From Isoetes taiwanensis (Eukaryota; Streptophyta; Lycopodiopsida; Isoetales; Isoetaceae): 64,000 nucleotides of DNA. Of this stretch, positions 24,346 to 33,857 are shown piece by piece (the stretch's first letter is position 1; each line of letters begins with the position of its first letter). The notes below the pieces were generated by a model that did no database searches, was not told the DNA's origin, and saw nothing but the letters and a program-made list of their open reading frames with translations. The position numbers and the translations under genes were made by a program. Location: NCBI GenBank assembly GCA_021234155.1, contig JAJEKV010000065.1, positions 1,683,567 through 1,747,566 of the forward strand, in the 5' to 3' direction.

Positions 24346-24353
24346 TGAAAATG

Positions 24354-25174
24354 ATGCGTCCATCGGACTGTTAGGTAATGCACACATCCAATCTCATCAA
24401 CAACAATAGAATTTATAACGTCCAAACCTCATCTTCTACATAGGGAAGCTCGTCTTCCATGCTAGCAATTAAATTACCATTGTGGCAATAAAAATCTAAC
24501 ATGTATCTACCTCATCCAATGAGGTGACTATCATTAAGCAACTCAAAACATCCATGAGATAAACCTATTGTACATGCCCAAATAACCTTAATCATGTGTT
24601 GGACCTCTACCACCAATAATGTCCTTTTGCAATAAAACCAAATCCATTAGAACAAATTCAGTGAAATGAATAATGGTTAATTCAATTTGCATCAAGGATA
24701 CAACTACAGCCATGGACAAATATAATATGCACTTGCTGCAGCTAGTAGTTGCTAACTTTTGGCCCATTGGGAACTTCTTCTGATAAAAAGATCATGAAAC
24801 TCTTCTAAAGAGAGAACGTTGGGAACTTCTTCTGATAAAAAGATCATGAATCTTCAGATGCATGAAGAAGCACACGCAGTTTTTAACGAATAAAAATCGC
24901 AAAAAAACATTAGCAAACCTCAGCTTCATCAAGTTTTCTAGCTTCACCGCATTTTCTCCTGAGCAAACCCATATTGGTACGCCTTCTATTAGAGGTTGTT
25001 CCAGTTATAGATTGGTTGAAGGAACAAAACATGCCTCCATCCTCATCCACAAAGTCGAGTGGTAATTCCACTCTTCCCAGATCAATAGGAGCTTAATCAG
25101 TGACTGCAGATGAAAATACAGAAGAAAATTCAAAGAGATATTCAGGAGTGCAAAAAAAAAAAATTATAAAGAAC
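24354..25174. other. Intergenic stretch with a short direct repeat; possible exon on minus strand
   Basis: GGGAACTTCTTCTGATAAAA and following bases occur at about 24769 and 24822. On the minus strand about 25085-24915 there is an open frame containing LPLDFVDEDGG and GLLRRKCGEARKLDEAE. It could be a further exon of the candidate gene at 25175-25404, but its phase does not join cleanly. Confidence 0.3.
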
Positions 25175-25404
25175 CTGGCGAATGATGCTGACATGATTTG
25201 AAACCCTAATCATACATGGTCGTATGCTTTCAAGGCCGATCTTTAATTCCGCCATTACACTGCTATGAGCAGGATATCTATTCATAAGACTCCAGCTTCA
25301 AGCATAGCCTAAAACGCAGATTCCTATATACCAGCCAAAGAAGGAGTCGTTACATACCTTAGGGAATTGAATCGTTCTGGCTGTGAAACGTCTGTTGCTG
25401 CCAT
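25175..25404 (-). CDS. Candidate small gene, two phase-compatible exons
   Basis: Minus-strand exon 25404-25358 begins ATG (MAATDVSQPERFNSL) and ends at a GTATGT donor. Exon 25259-25175 begins after a NAGNAG-type acceptor and reads SVMAELKIGLESIRPCMI before a GT donor. The phases agree (2+1). Downstream two acceptors are possible and give different C-termini. I do not recognise the product. It sits about 320 bp outside the left end of the large TIR element. The evidence is splice grammar only. Confidence 0.3.
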
Positions 25405-25726
25405 AGAGCCCGACAAATTAAAACGTCACTTTTCATGCTCAAGCTCTTCCTCTATAGTTTCAACCAAGCTAGAGCACAGGTTAAAGAATTAGAAATCTAA
25501 ACGCATGTCGCCTCAACAGCTGCAGAAAGGGCCGCTAAAGGCTCGGCGTGGACACGATAATTCCAAAATCTACAATTTGGAAATCACAAGAAAAAGCCAT
25601 TAACACGATTTTTAGATTTTTATAATTTTTTCAGGCAGCTAAAACCTTCAAAACCTTAGAAAATCAATCTTAAAATAAAATCCAAAAGTTTTTCTCCAAA
25701 TAAAAAAAAACCAAATTTAAACAATA

Positions 25727-26386
25727 GATATATCTATGTATTTGTATATGTCTAATCTCTTAGGATAGTACTAGCTTTTCGACTTTTTCTTTGTTCATGA
25801 CAAAATGGAAAGAGGGTCGCCTGTTCTTCTGCAAGAGAGCTTTTATAATGCCACGTACCAGTCGTCCAAGCTCCGGAGTGGAAGTTGGGGTAGGGATTCC
25901 GTTCATCCGATGAGTGAAGCAAGCATCCAGCGACGGCATCCGGTGATTTGGAGGTAAGTTCTTGGTTTTCTTGCTTCGGGTCCCTCTTTCCATTTTGTTG
26001 CAGAAGAGAATCTGGGCCTCCCTTTCCGCAACAGCGGCAGATTTGCTCCGGGCTACCGCCATTGCGGAAAGAAAGGCCCAAATTCCCTTCTGCAATACAT
26101 CGTGAAAGGTGACTATGAAGGAAATAAGGTGTGCTTTTACATTTTTATATCAATAGATAATGTGCTAATGCATTGTGGGTGCATTGTATAGATAGGGGCT
26201 TGTTCATTGTGTTTGTTATTCAATGGTCCATATAACCTAGCATGGCAGTTGGCAAATAAATAAAAACATATCCCGATAAAGATGGTTTCCTTAGATGTTC
26301 TGATATTCACACTTTTAATTTAAAAATTTCCCCTTAAACCATTACATTCCACACTTTTAAATTAAATTTCCCCTTAGAACCCCTTT
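25727..26386 (+). repeat. Left terminal inverted repeat of the composite element
   Basis: Pairs with 37494-37171 read in reverse. The outer 41 bp (25727-25767) and the inner 286 bp (26101-26386) match the right copy with only small differences, for example GATAAAGATGGTTTCCTTAG present in both. A 333-bp block (25768-26100) interrupts this copy only. Confidence 0.85.
25768..26100 (-). other. 333-bp insert in the left TIR, long open frames on minus strand
   Basis: Absent from the right TIR, so it is a later insertion here or a deletion there. On the minus strand two overlapping frames of about 110 codons stay open; one contains FCNKMERGTRSKKTKNLPPN. I recognise no protein family. It is richer in GC than the flanking TIR, which fits a captured gene fragment. 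Confidence 0.45.
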
Positions 26387-26547
26387 AATATGTAGCAAAG
26401 TAACAGGGGTTTCCAGGAGAAATCGATATAAATATAATTCCCAAAACCATAGACCATATCCCTAAAACAATTCAATAGGTTATTATAAAAAAAACATAGA
26501 TATAAGATAAAAAATAGACACATTAGCTCATTTGGTCAAATAAATTT

Positions 26548-27139
26548 CATTAATCCCCATGCGCCCCGGCAGTGCAGGACTATTCATGCACACCGTGGAC
26601 CAGGTCAAGAACAAGGAGCCACAGTCAGGTCCAGGTTAGTCGTCAAAAGCCCAATGAGAAGACCAAGCGTGAGACCACCACGAGGCCACGGCACGCCAAA
26701 GAAGAGGCAAGAGAATGGACAAGTGGCGAATTGCGTGGGTGGTGTCAGCGTGATTTCAGGCATTTCAAGAGGCACCGCCAACATTCCTGCAAATCAGGCC
26801 TCCTTCCAGGAGTCGGCACCGAGATCTGACAGAGTGTCTATATTAGGCCAGAGGCCATTGTACTATATATATGAGTAGAGCTAGCACTCGAGTTTTTAGA
26901 TGAGTTTTTGGTCTTGTCTCCATTTTGTTTCTCTCTATTGCAAGAGCTCATGTATCATCATTGATATCAAAAAGTTTTGTTCCCATCATTGTGTTCTCTT
27001 GTTTTCTTTTGTTCCCTCTCTTTTCCTTTTCCTTTGTTTCTTTGCAAATTCCGCGTGACAAAGCTACCGATTCTCCTGTTTGATCCAAGGGTCCTCACAG
27101 AGGGTCTTTGCGAGAGTTTCGAACTCGGACCCCAAAACA
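26548..27139 (+). repeat. 5' LTR
   Basis: Aligns along its length with 33275-33857. Its first 30 bp differ from the 3' LTR mainly by transitions. It ends CCCCAAAACA. The following TTGCTTGGCATTGCCGGG (27140-27157) is the place of the primer-binding site, but I could not match it to a specific tRNA. Confidence 0.85.
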
Positions 27140-27188
27140 TTGCTTGGCATTGCCGGGTCTGATTTCCTTTTCTTTCTTTCTTTTACAA

Positions 27189-28680
27189 TGTCTGCTCGTG
27201 CTTTCACTCCAGAGGAACTCCTTTGCCAGACGGCGTCTCGTTTGGAGTGCCATCAACGTCGCGAAGTTGCTCGAGATATGTATGACACTGGTTATGATAT
27301 TGAGGGAGGCCATATTCGCTCACGAGCTCAGTCGGCGCCACCTACTCCTCGTGTTCACTCTCGTCCTGGCTCTCCTCCAGCGTGTAAACATTCTTCACAT
27401 CCTCAATCACCCCATCATAAACCTGTTCAGCCCCCTCCAGCTTATTTCCACACTCCAGAGAGTGCCTACATTCATATCTCCTCTGGCCATACTCCTCTGG
27501 CCATTCACAATCTTCTTTTCAGACTCTCAAACTGACCTATCCCACTTTTGGCAGTACTAAAGGCAAATCATTGGATCAAAGTGCTCAAGCCCACATGGAA
27601 GAATTTGAGGCTCTGGCTGTCCTAAATGGTCACGCTCAACCTCAACTGAAGTTCCACATATTTTCCACCACGTGCACGCTGCGTGGATCCCCTCATTAAT
27701 GGCTCATGACAAACAAAAGCCATTGGAAACAAAACTGGACAGACATAAAGACTGCTTTCCTTTCTCATTATGGCACCACAGATGATGATCAACTTCTTCT
27801 CAAGCAACTCAATGATCTTGACCAAAGAGCCCCGTGAGTCACAGGATTTTTGCGATTGTCTTCACATCCTCCTCGGCAAACTTCAAGAGTACCCCCGCAA
27901 AGCCGGATCCTCAAATGCGGTTTCTCTGAGGACTTCCTCCGGCTATTCGTCTCATGACTGAATACCTGCGCCCAAGACTTTGGAGCAGGCCATCGAACTC
28001 GTCAATCATTCAGTTAATATTTCCTCCGGTGGCCCTCAAAGAGCTACCCTTCATCCCTCCTATCATGGTTCCTCGATTTGCGGTTCAGCCTCAACACTCT
28101 AATCCTCAGCTTGATCAAATTTGGTGCCACATCCGCAAATATCAAGGCCATTTGGCCAACGAGTGCAATTCCTCAAATGGTCCTCATTGTAAACGCTGCA
28201 ACATGTGCAATCATGCCACAGAAGAATGTACTCGTACTCATCCTACACCTTTCCGACAAAAGATGGTTTTTTCAGGTCCAGACCATGCCTCAGCAACAAA
28301 CGTCCTATCAACCTCAGCAATTTCAAGCTCAACCACTTCACCAGTATCCACAATCTCAGCAATCTCAGCCGTCAAGAGGACAAGGAAACCGCCCCCCTTT
28401 TGATCCTTCCACAGTGTTATCATTGTCTGGAATGGGGTCATACCACCACGGCGTGCCCTCAACTTCCTCAGGTTCAAGTCCAACTTCCAGGCACGAATCA
28501 AACCACTTCCGTACGCCTCACGGCCTATCAACTTTGGATTGCTAATGGCAAACAAGGCCCTCGTCCTGTTCTCAGAAAGCCACCACGCGTCCCTCAACAA
28601 CAAAGGTATCAACCACCTCCTTCATCCACACCTCCTATGGATCAACAAGCATAGGAAGAAATTTACCAAGCTCTAAATCC
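27189..28680 (+). pseudogene. LTR element gag region
   Basis: Starts MSARAFTPEELLCQTASRL and continues through several frame shifts. Middle blocks LKQLNDLDQRAP and FLSHYGTTDDDQLLL resemble the capsid region of gypsy gag proteins. CCHC-like knuckles follow: CHIRKYQGHLANEC (second Cys replaced by Arg), CKRCNMCNHATEEC, and CYHCLEWGHTTTAC in another frame. The tail is Gln/Pro/Ser-rich. Gag would package the RNA. Stop codons and at least three frame changes make it non-functional. Confidence 0.7.
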
Positions 28681-28741
28681 TCCAGTACAACCGTCAAATT
28701 GGGTTGGTCTGGTTTCATGCCAGACCAGGGCTTCACGCCCC

Positions 28742-30479
28742 TTGACCATCATCCCTCATGATACGCAACCTGCTTTTGCAGTTGACACGATCCCTCATGA
28801 TGAGGCCAAAAAGGTCCACTTTGCACCAGATTTGGATAAACTCATGCCTCATGTCATGCCTAAGGTAAGACAAAGTATCCTCAACCTCATGCAGGCTGCT
28901 GAAGGCCGAACGCTTGCCAATGTTCACGCAACCACCCGAGCTCAGCAGCGTCAAGACGCACCTCCGTCATCTCACAATCCACGCTCTCAGACATATCCTA
29001 ATATTGCTGCAGAGGTAGAACTTCTCAACGAAGTTTCTGCTTCTTTACCTCAGACTTTAGCTCCCTTGGATCCTGCTGATCCGTTTTCTCATGTTCCTTT
29101 GGAACTCCAAGAAGAACTCGCAAAGATCAAAATCCCTTTGAGTCTTGCCACAATTTTGAAACTTTGTCCTGCTCTCAAGGACCAGTTACCCCTTCCCACT
29201 ATTCTGGTTGGAGCGGTGGCTACCTCCACACCCACGGTACATGCCACGGTGGGCAATCAACAAGTCAATCATGTTCAAATAGATGGAGGCAGTGCTGTCA
29301 ATCTTATTACTGATAAGCTCAGAAAGCAATTAGGCATCAAACAACTTTACCGTGCCCCCTATGACATCAAGTTGGCCAATGGTCATATCACGCGCCCTCA
29401 AGGCGTCACACCCCTTCTTCACATCAATATAGGAGAACTCAGATTCCCTTTGGAATTTGGTGTTTGGAAAGCCGGCAAAGATCCTGGTGATTATGAAATG
29501 TTGGTAGGCAGACCTTTTCTCCGTCAGGCCAAAAGTATTCATTACTGGGCCACGGACCAGCTCATCATTACAGAAGGTCATCTCAATGCCACCATGGATT
29601 TGGAAACAGGCAAGATCATCTCTGTTGAACATGTCGAACCTTCTCTCTCCGACACCGATTCGGAAGAAGCACAAAACATCTATCATGTTCAGGCTCCACC
29701 CGCGAGTCTGCCTCTTTCATCCTACCCTGAATATGCTGATCCTTGGGGTGAGATGACTCTGGATCAGGACCAGGCGGTGGTCGCACTGCTCGACCCGTAC
29801 CTGACTCCTTGTAATAGAATTCAACGTTTTGACTATTTTTCAGCCCCAGACTTTCCTCCCGAAACGGTGGACGTACATGCCGTCATGAAGCAACCACTGC
29901 TTAATGACGCTCAGCAACCGCTTTTCTTCACGACACAAAATGCAGCTCCTCCTGTCATGTTTCAACCTCCTGCTCATGTTGTCCAAGGCACGGAGGTTGT
30001 TCCACACATTCAGACTCCTGAGGTGGAGATTGTAAACGTTGGTAACAATCAGCCCGTCCGCCTAGCTGCCAATCTTCCGTCCAACTATCGCGCACGCGTC
30101 ATCACGCTGTTCAAAAAATTCAAACATATTTTTGCCTAGAGCTATAAAGATCTTCGAGGTATCAACAAAGCTTTGGGGGAACTCACCATTCCTACCAAAC
30201 CCGATGCACGCCCTGTCTAGCAACAACAGTACCGGCTCAACCCAAATTACCGTGACCGTCTCAAAGCCGAAATTGACAAACTCTTAGCCGCAGGCTTGAT
30301 TTATGAAGTCAAACATTCTGAATGGGTGAGCCCCATCGTCATTGCTCTCAAACACAATGGTAAGATCTGTGTTTGCGTGGACTATCGCAAACTCAATCAG
30401 GCCACGGAGCGTGATCACTTCCCGCTTCCCTTCACCGACCAGGTTCTGGAAGAGGTTGCTGGTCATGAAATGTACTCCT
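28742..30479 (+). pseudogene. LTR element protease and N-terminal reverse transcriptase
   Basis: An open frame of 465 residues (28742-30139) contains a retropepsin-type domain with active-site block VQIDGGSAVNLIT (29278) and the flap/end block YEMLVGRPFLRQAKSI. After a TAG at 30137 the same reading continues as LRGINKALGELTIPTKPDA, LNPNYRDRLKAEIDKLLAAG, SEWVSPIVIALKHNGKI, VCVDYRKLNQAT and PLPFTDQVLEEVAGHEMYSF, the fingers and early palm of a gypsy RT. The match stops abruptly at 30479, before motifs A to C. No YxDD catalytic box is present downstream on this strand. The element is therefore broken inside pol. Confidence 0.85.
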
Positions 30480-30758
30480 TCCGAATTCTTGTAGAAGAAG
30501 GACCCAACGAGAAATTCTGCTGGGCGTGGCCTTGTTGATTAAATAAAGAAGAGCCTGATGATCAACAAAGAATTTGATCTTGCTTCCCAACAAATAATGA
30601 CGAAAACGTTGGACACAAAAAACTAAGCCCAAGGCTTCCCGTTCGGTAGCAGAGTAGTTGCGCTCAACAGGATTGAGTTTTCTGCTGGCATAACGGTTTG
30701 GTTTATCTGTGTGCTCGTCATACACTTGAGAGAGAACAGCGAGACATTGAAAAACCAA
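30480..30758 (-). pseudogene. LTR element RNase H segment, inverted
   Basis: On the minus strand this 279-bp segment reads YASRKLNPVERNYSATERE, ALGLVFCVQRFRHYLLG, KIKFFVDHQALLYLINKA and RWVLLLQEF. That is the RNase H-type domain that follows the RT in gypsy elements (TEREA glutamate and VDHQAL aspartate blocks present). Its partner RT runs on the plus strand and ends exactly at the junction, so the segment has been flipped and the sequence between RT and RNase H lost. The frame is open, which suggests the inversion is not very old. Confidence 0.85.
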
Positions 30759-33143
30759 ATAAACAGTTTTTCAACATTGTTATTGTGGCCATCTACTCCA
30801 CTCATCCCATTGATTGGCCCCAAATTTTGTTTCTACGACTTCTTCATGAAATTGATCGCATTCGAGCAGCCCCTTCTTCAGGCCTTGAAACCGCCGTGGG
30901 TGCTCACCTTCAAGCCATCATCCGTCATTGTGTCCCTATACCCAGTCCAGGTTCCCCCACAACTCAGCATACTACTTCTCAAGCATCCACCCACCAACCC
31001 TCAAATCCCATTCCTGTTGACCACCAGGCTGACACATCATGCCCTCACCCTTCTCCTCGTCATGCTCAAAATCTAGAAAAACCTATTTCTGTCTCCTCTT
31101 CCTCAACGGAAACCGCGCACTCCAATTCTCACCATGTTTCTCAGGCGTCACAGTCTAATCGACCACAGGGCCCAGCCCCTCCACCTTCTAGACAGGCCCT
31201 GTATCACTATCAACAGGATGTTCAAACTTCAGGACTCTCAAGAAACCTTCATGAATGGCATTCAAGCTTACATGGAGGCCACGGAGGCCCTTCACAGGGA
31301 TCTCCAGACTGCCAACACAAAAGCTCAATCACTGGAAGACAGTCTTCAACAGAAGCATGAGGCTCTTTTACAGGCGGAGCAAGAACAGACTAGCTTGCTT
31401 GCTGATCAACAGGCTCAATTACAATCCACCATTCAAGAATTGTTGGAATAGATCAAGACCAAGGACAAACTCCTGGCTGACCTTCAAACAATATACACGG
31501 ATCTCTCTCAAAATTACAACAATATGCTCAACGAGCTCAAGGGGCACAACGAGCAGATCATTTCTCTCGAAGGCCAATTATCCACGCTTCAAAGTCAGGT
31601 AACGCCTCTACAGGCTCAACTCACGGAAGCTCAGAAACAGAAGCTAATTGCTGATACCGAGATTGCCTCTCTTCGGCTTCAACTTCCCACACCCGGGCAA
31701 TCCTCTTCACAAGGCACGCTCTCTCACAAACGGTTCCGTGATCAATCCCGTCTCCTGCTCGAAAAAGATAATCAGATCCGAGACTTGGAACATCAACTCA
31801 AGCAAGCTGTTCAATCTGCGGAAGAAGCACAAAGTCAACAGGAAGTATACATTGATCTTGCTCTCCGCATTCCTCAGGATTTTTTTACCCCTTCCAGCTA
31901 TATGGATTATGTGGTAGCCCGACGCTATCTTTTTCTTCTCAAGTGGTATTCGGCAAACGGCAAACTTTCTGAGCCACTGGGCAGTGAGGATTTTCTAAGG
32001 ATCTGGCCGGACCTTTCCATGGAAGACAAAGGCTTACTCTGTGCACTCTTAGTCTTTGATCAACTCCACTGTGCGGATCCCGATTTTGTCATCTTCCGTG
32101 TTGTTCAGCCTATGGCTTATATTTTTCATGATTTTTATCTGGCTGATACACAGGATAAGTTCTTAGATGGACCTCATCGGATTTTTCAAGGCAACCCTCA
32201 TGCTCATTGGCTGTTATTGGAAAACAATCCGTGTCTACAGAATCCTGCTCACGCCAACACTCTTTGCACAGAGTACATGCCTGAGCTTGCTCATCACCTA
32301 TCTCTCTGACAAACTGAGACGTTAAAACAGGTGCGGAAGAATTTAGCCCATCCTGAAGATCTTCCGTTTGCACAACTTTATATGCAGCACCTGGGTGGAT
32401 ACAACACCCTGCGTGCCTTTCTGGACAGCAAGACTATACCCACGGGTTGGGTTAATCCTCCAGTTTATACCATGCTCTCAGGCTCTGATTGGGATCAGTG
32501 GTGCCGTGCTCTTGATGCAAACCTTGTTCGTGAATTCAGGGAGCAGGCCCAGCAACCCACGCCAACAGGCATGGCTCAATCTCCATATGCTTTCTGAGGT
32601 GCACCCCCACGCCCCAGATATCTCACTGCGGATTGGCGTCTTCCCTTTTGGACTAAAGTCATGGAAGGCCACGCTGACTGGACTCCTGTGCAGATCTCCA
32701 CCGATCTTCGTTGGGATCCACGTTTTGTTCGCCACTCTAATTGGGAAAATGGCGCTACCTTGGCGCACACTGAAAATTGGATCTACATCCCCAATGAGCG
32801 CGGATGGCAGACGCCCACGCAAGCTGTCTCCGGACTTGATCTTTTTTTAGAGCATGCTGCAACCTCCCCAGATCCATCTGTTCACAGACAAGCAAAATTT
32901 TGTGCGGCTTTAAAATGCCTTCTTTTGAGTTCTCTTGCTCGACAGCATCCTATTTATTATTGCAACCCGAATGCCGCACAAGTGCCTTTGACCGGGACCG
33001 GGCCTTTCTCATGGAATGCAAGTATATTCGCCGACGCAATCGTGCCCTTTGAAGAGATGGTGCACTTTCGTGGTTTCTCATTGACGCTCTTCCCCGCCAT
33101 GGGTCTCAAACTCCGGAAGCTCTCACTGACGCACGACACCTAA
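30740..33143 (+). pseudogene. Accessory coding region of the LTR element, unknown function
   Basis: Occupies the place where integrase is expected. The plus-strand frames join into about 750 codons with a few stops and shifts (30698-31360, 31134-31451, 31524-32309, 32331-32597, 32661-33143). The order is a Ser/Pro/Thr/Gln-rich region (about 30900-31200), a long coiled coil (LEDSLQQKHEALLQAEQEQT through LISLEGQLSTLQ to LRLQLP), and then a globular part with blocks FFTPSSYMDYVVARRYLFLL, DLSMEDKGLLCALLVFDQLH and GSDWDQWCRALDANLVREF. I recognise no integrase, env or known domain. Codon-like periodicity and the few stops suggest it was protein-coding until recently. Confidence 0.55.
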
Positions 33144-33274
33144 CTCATTGCCGGCCTATCACTTTCAGCGACGCCCCCTCATACACGCCAAGATGAATTT
33201 CATGTTGCTGGGTTTCCACCACCAGAAACTCTTCCCCCTTTTCTCATCCCTGAGTGTCGTTTGGTGGGGGGGAG

Positions 33275-33857
33275 TGTTAGTCCTGTACGTCCTGGTACAT
33301 CACTATTCATGCACACCGTGGACCAGATCAAGAACAAGGAGCCACAACAGTCCAGTCGGTCGCCAAAAGCCCAGCAGAAGACCAAGCAGCAGACCACGCA
33401 GAAGGCCATGGGCACGCCAAAGAAGAGGCAAAGAACAGATAAGTGACGGGCCGTCAGCGTCAGCGTGATTTCAGGCATTTCAAGAGGCACCGCCAACATT
33501 CCTGCAAATCAGGCCTCCTTCCAGGAGTCGGCACCGAGATCTGACAGAGTGTCTATATTGGGCCAGAGGCCATTGTACTATATATATGAGTAGAGCTAGC
33601 ACTCGAGTTTTTAGATGAGTTTTTGGTCTTGTCTCCATTTTGTTTCTCTCTATTGCGAGAGCTCATGTATCATCATTGATATCAAAGAGTTTTGTTCCCA
33701 TCATTGTGTTCTCTTGTTTTCTTTTGTTCCCTCTCTTTTCCTTTTCCTTTGTTTCTTTGTAAATCCCGCGTGACACAGCTACCGGATTCTCTTGTTTGAT
33801 CCAAGGGTCCTCACAGAGGGCTGTCTTGCAGGAGTTCCCGAACCCAGACCCCAAACA
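33275..33857 (+). repeat. 3' LTR
   Basis: Begins TGTTAGTCC directly after the polypurine tract GGTGGGGGGGAG and ends CCCCAAACA. It contains the TATATATATGAGTAGAG region expected for the promoter, also present in the 5' LTR. The flanking TAGGC does not match the sequence left of the 5' LTR. Confidence 0.88.

Larger units (their letters stand above)
26548..33857 (+). mobile_element. Ty3/gypsy-like LTR retrotransposon, rearranged
   Basis: Two similar long terminal repeats (26548-27139 and 33275-33857) share almost their whole length, including GTATCATCATTGATATCAAA and GTTTGATCCAAGGGTCCTCA. A G-rich polypurine tract (GGTGGGGGGGAG) sits just before the 3' LTR start TGTTAG. Inside are gag with CCHC knuckles, an aspartic protease and the start of a gypsy-type reverse transcriptase. 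An RNase H segment then lies on the opposite strand, no integrase was found, and a long extra coding region precedes the 3' LTR. The 5' LTR start is eroded (CATTAA for TGTTAG). No 5-bp target duplication is present. Confidence 0.85.

Noticed and set aside
28078-28654. Three overlapping frames of about 150 codons read as separate genes
   Set aside because: They are alternate frames and frame-shifted parts of one gag coding region; zinc knuckles are spread across them.
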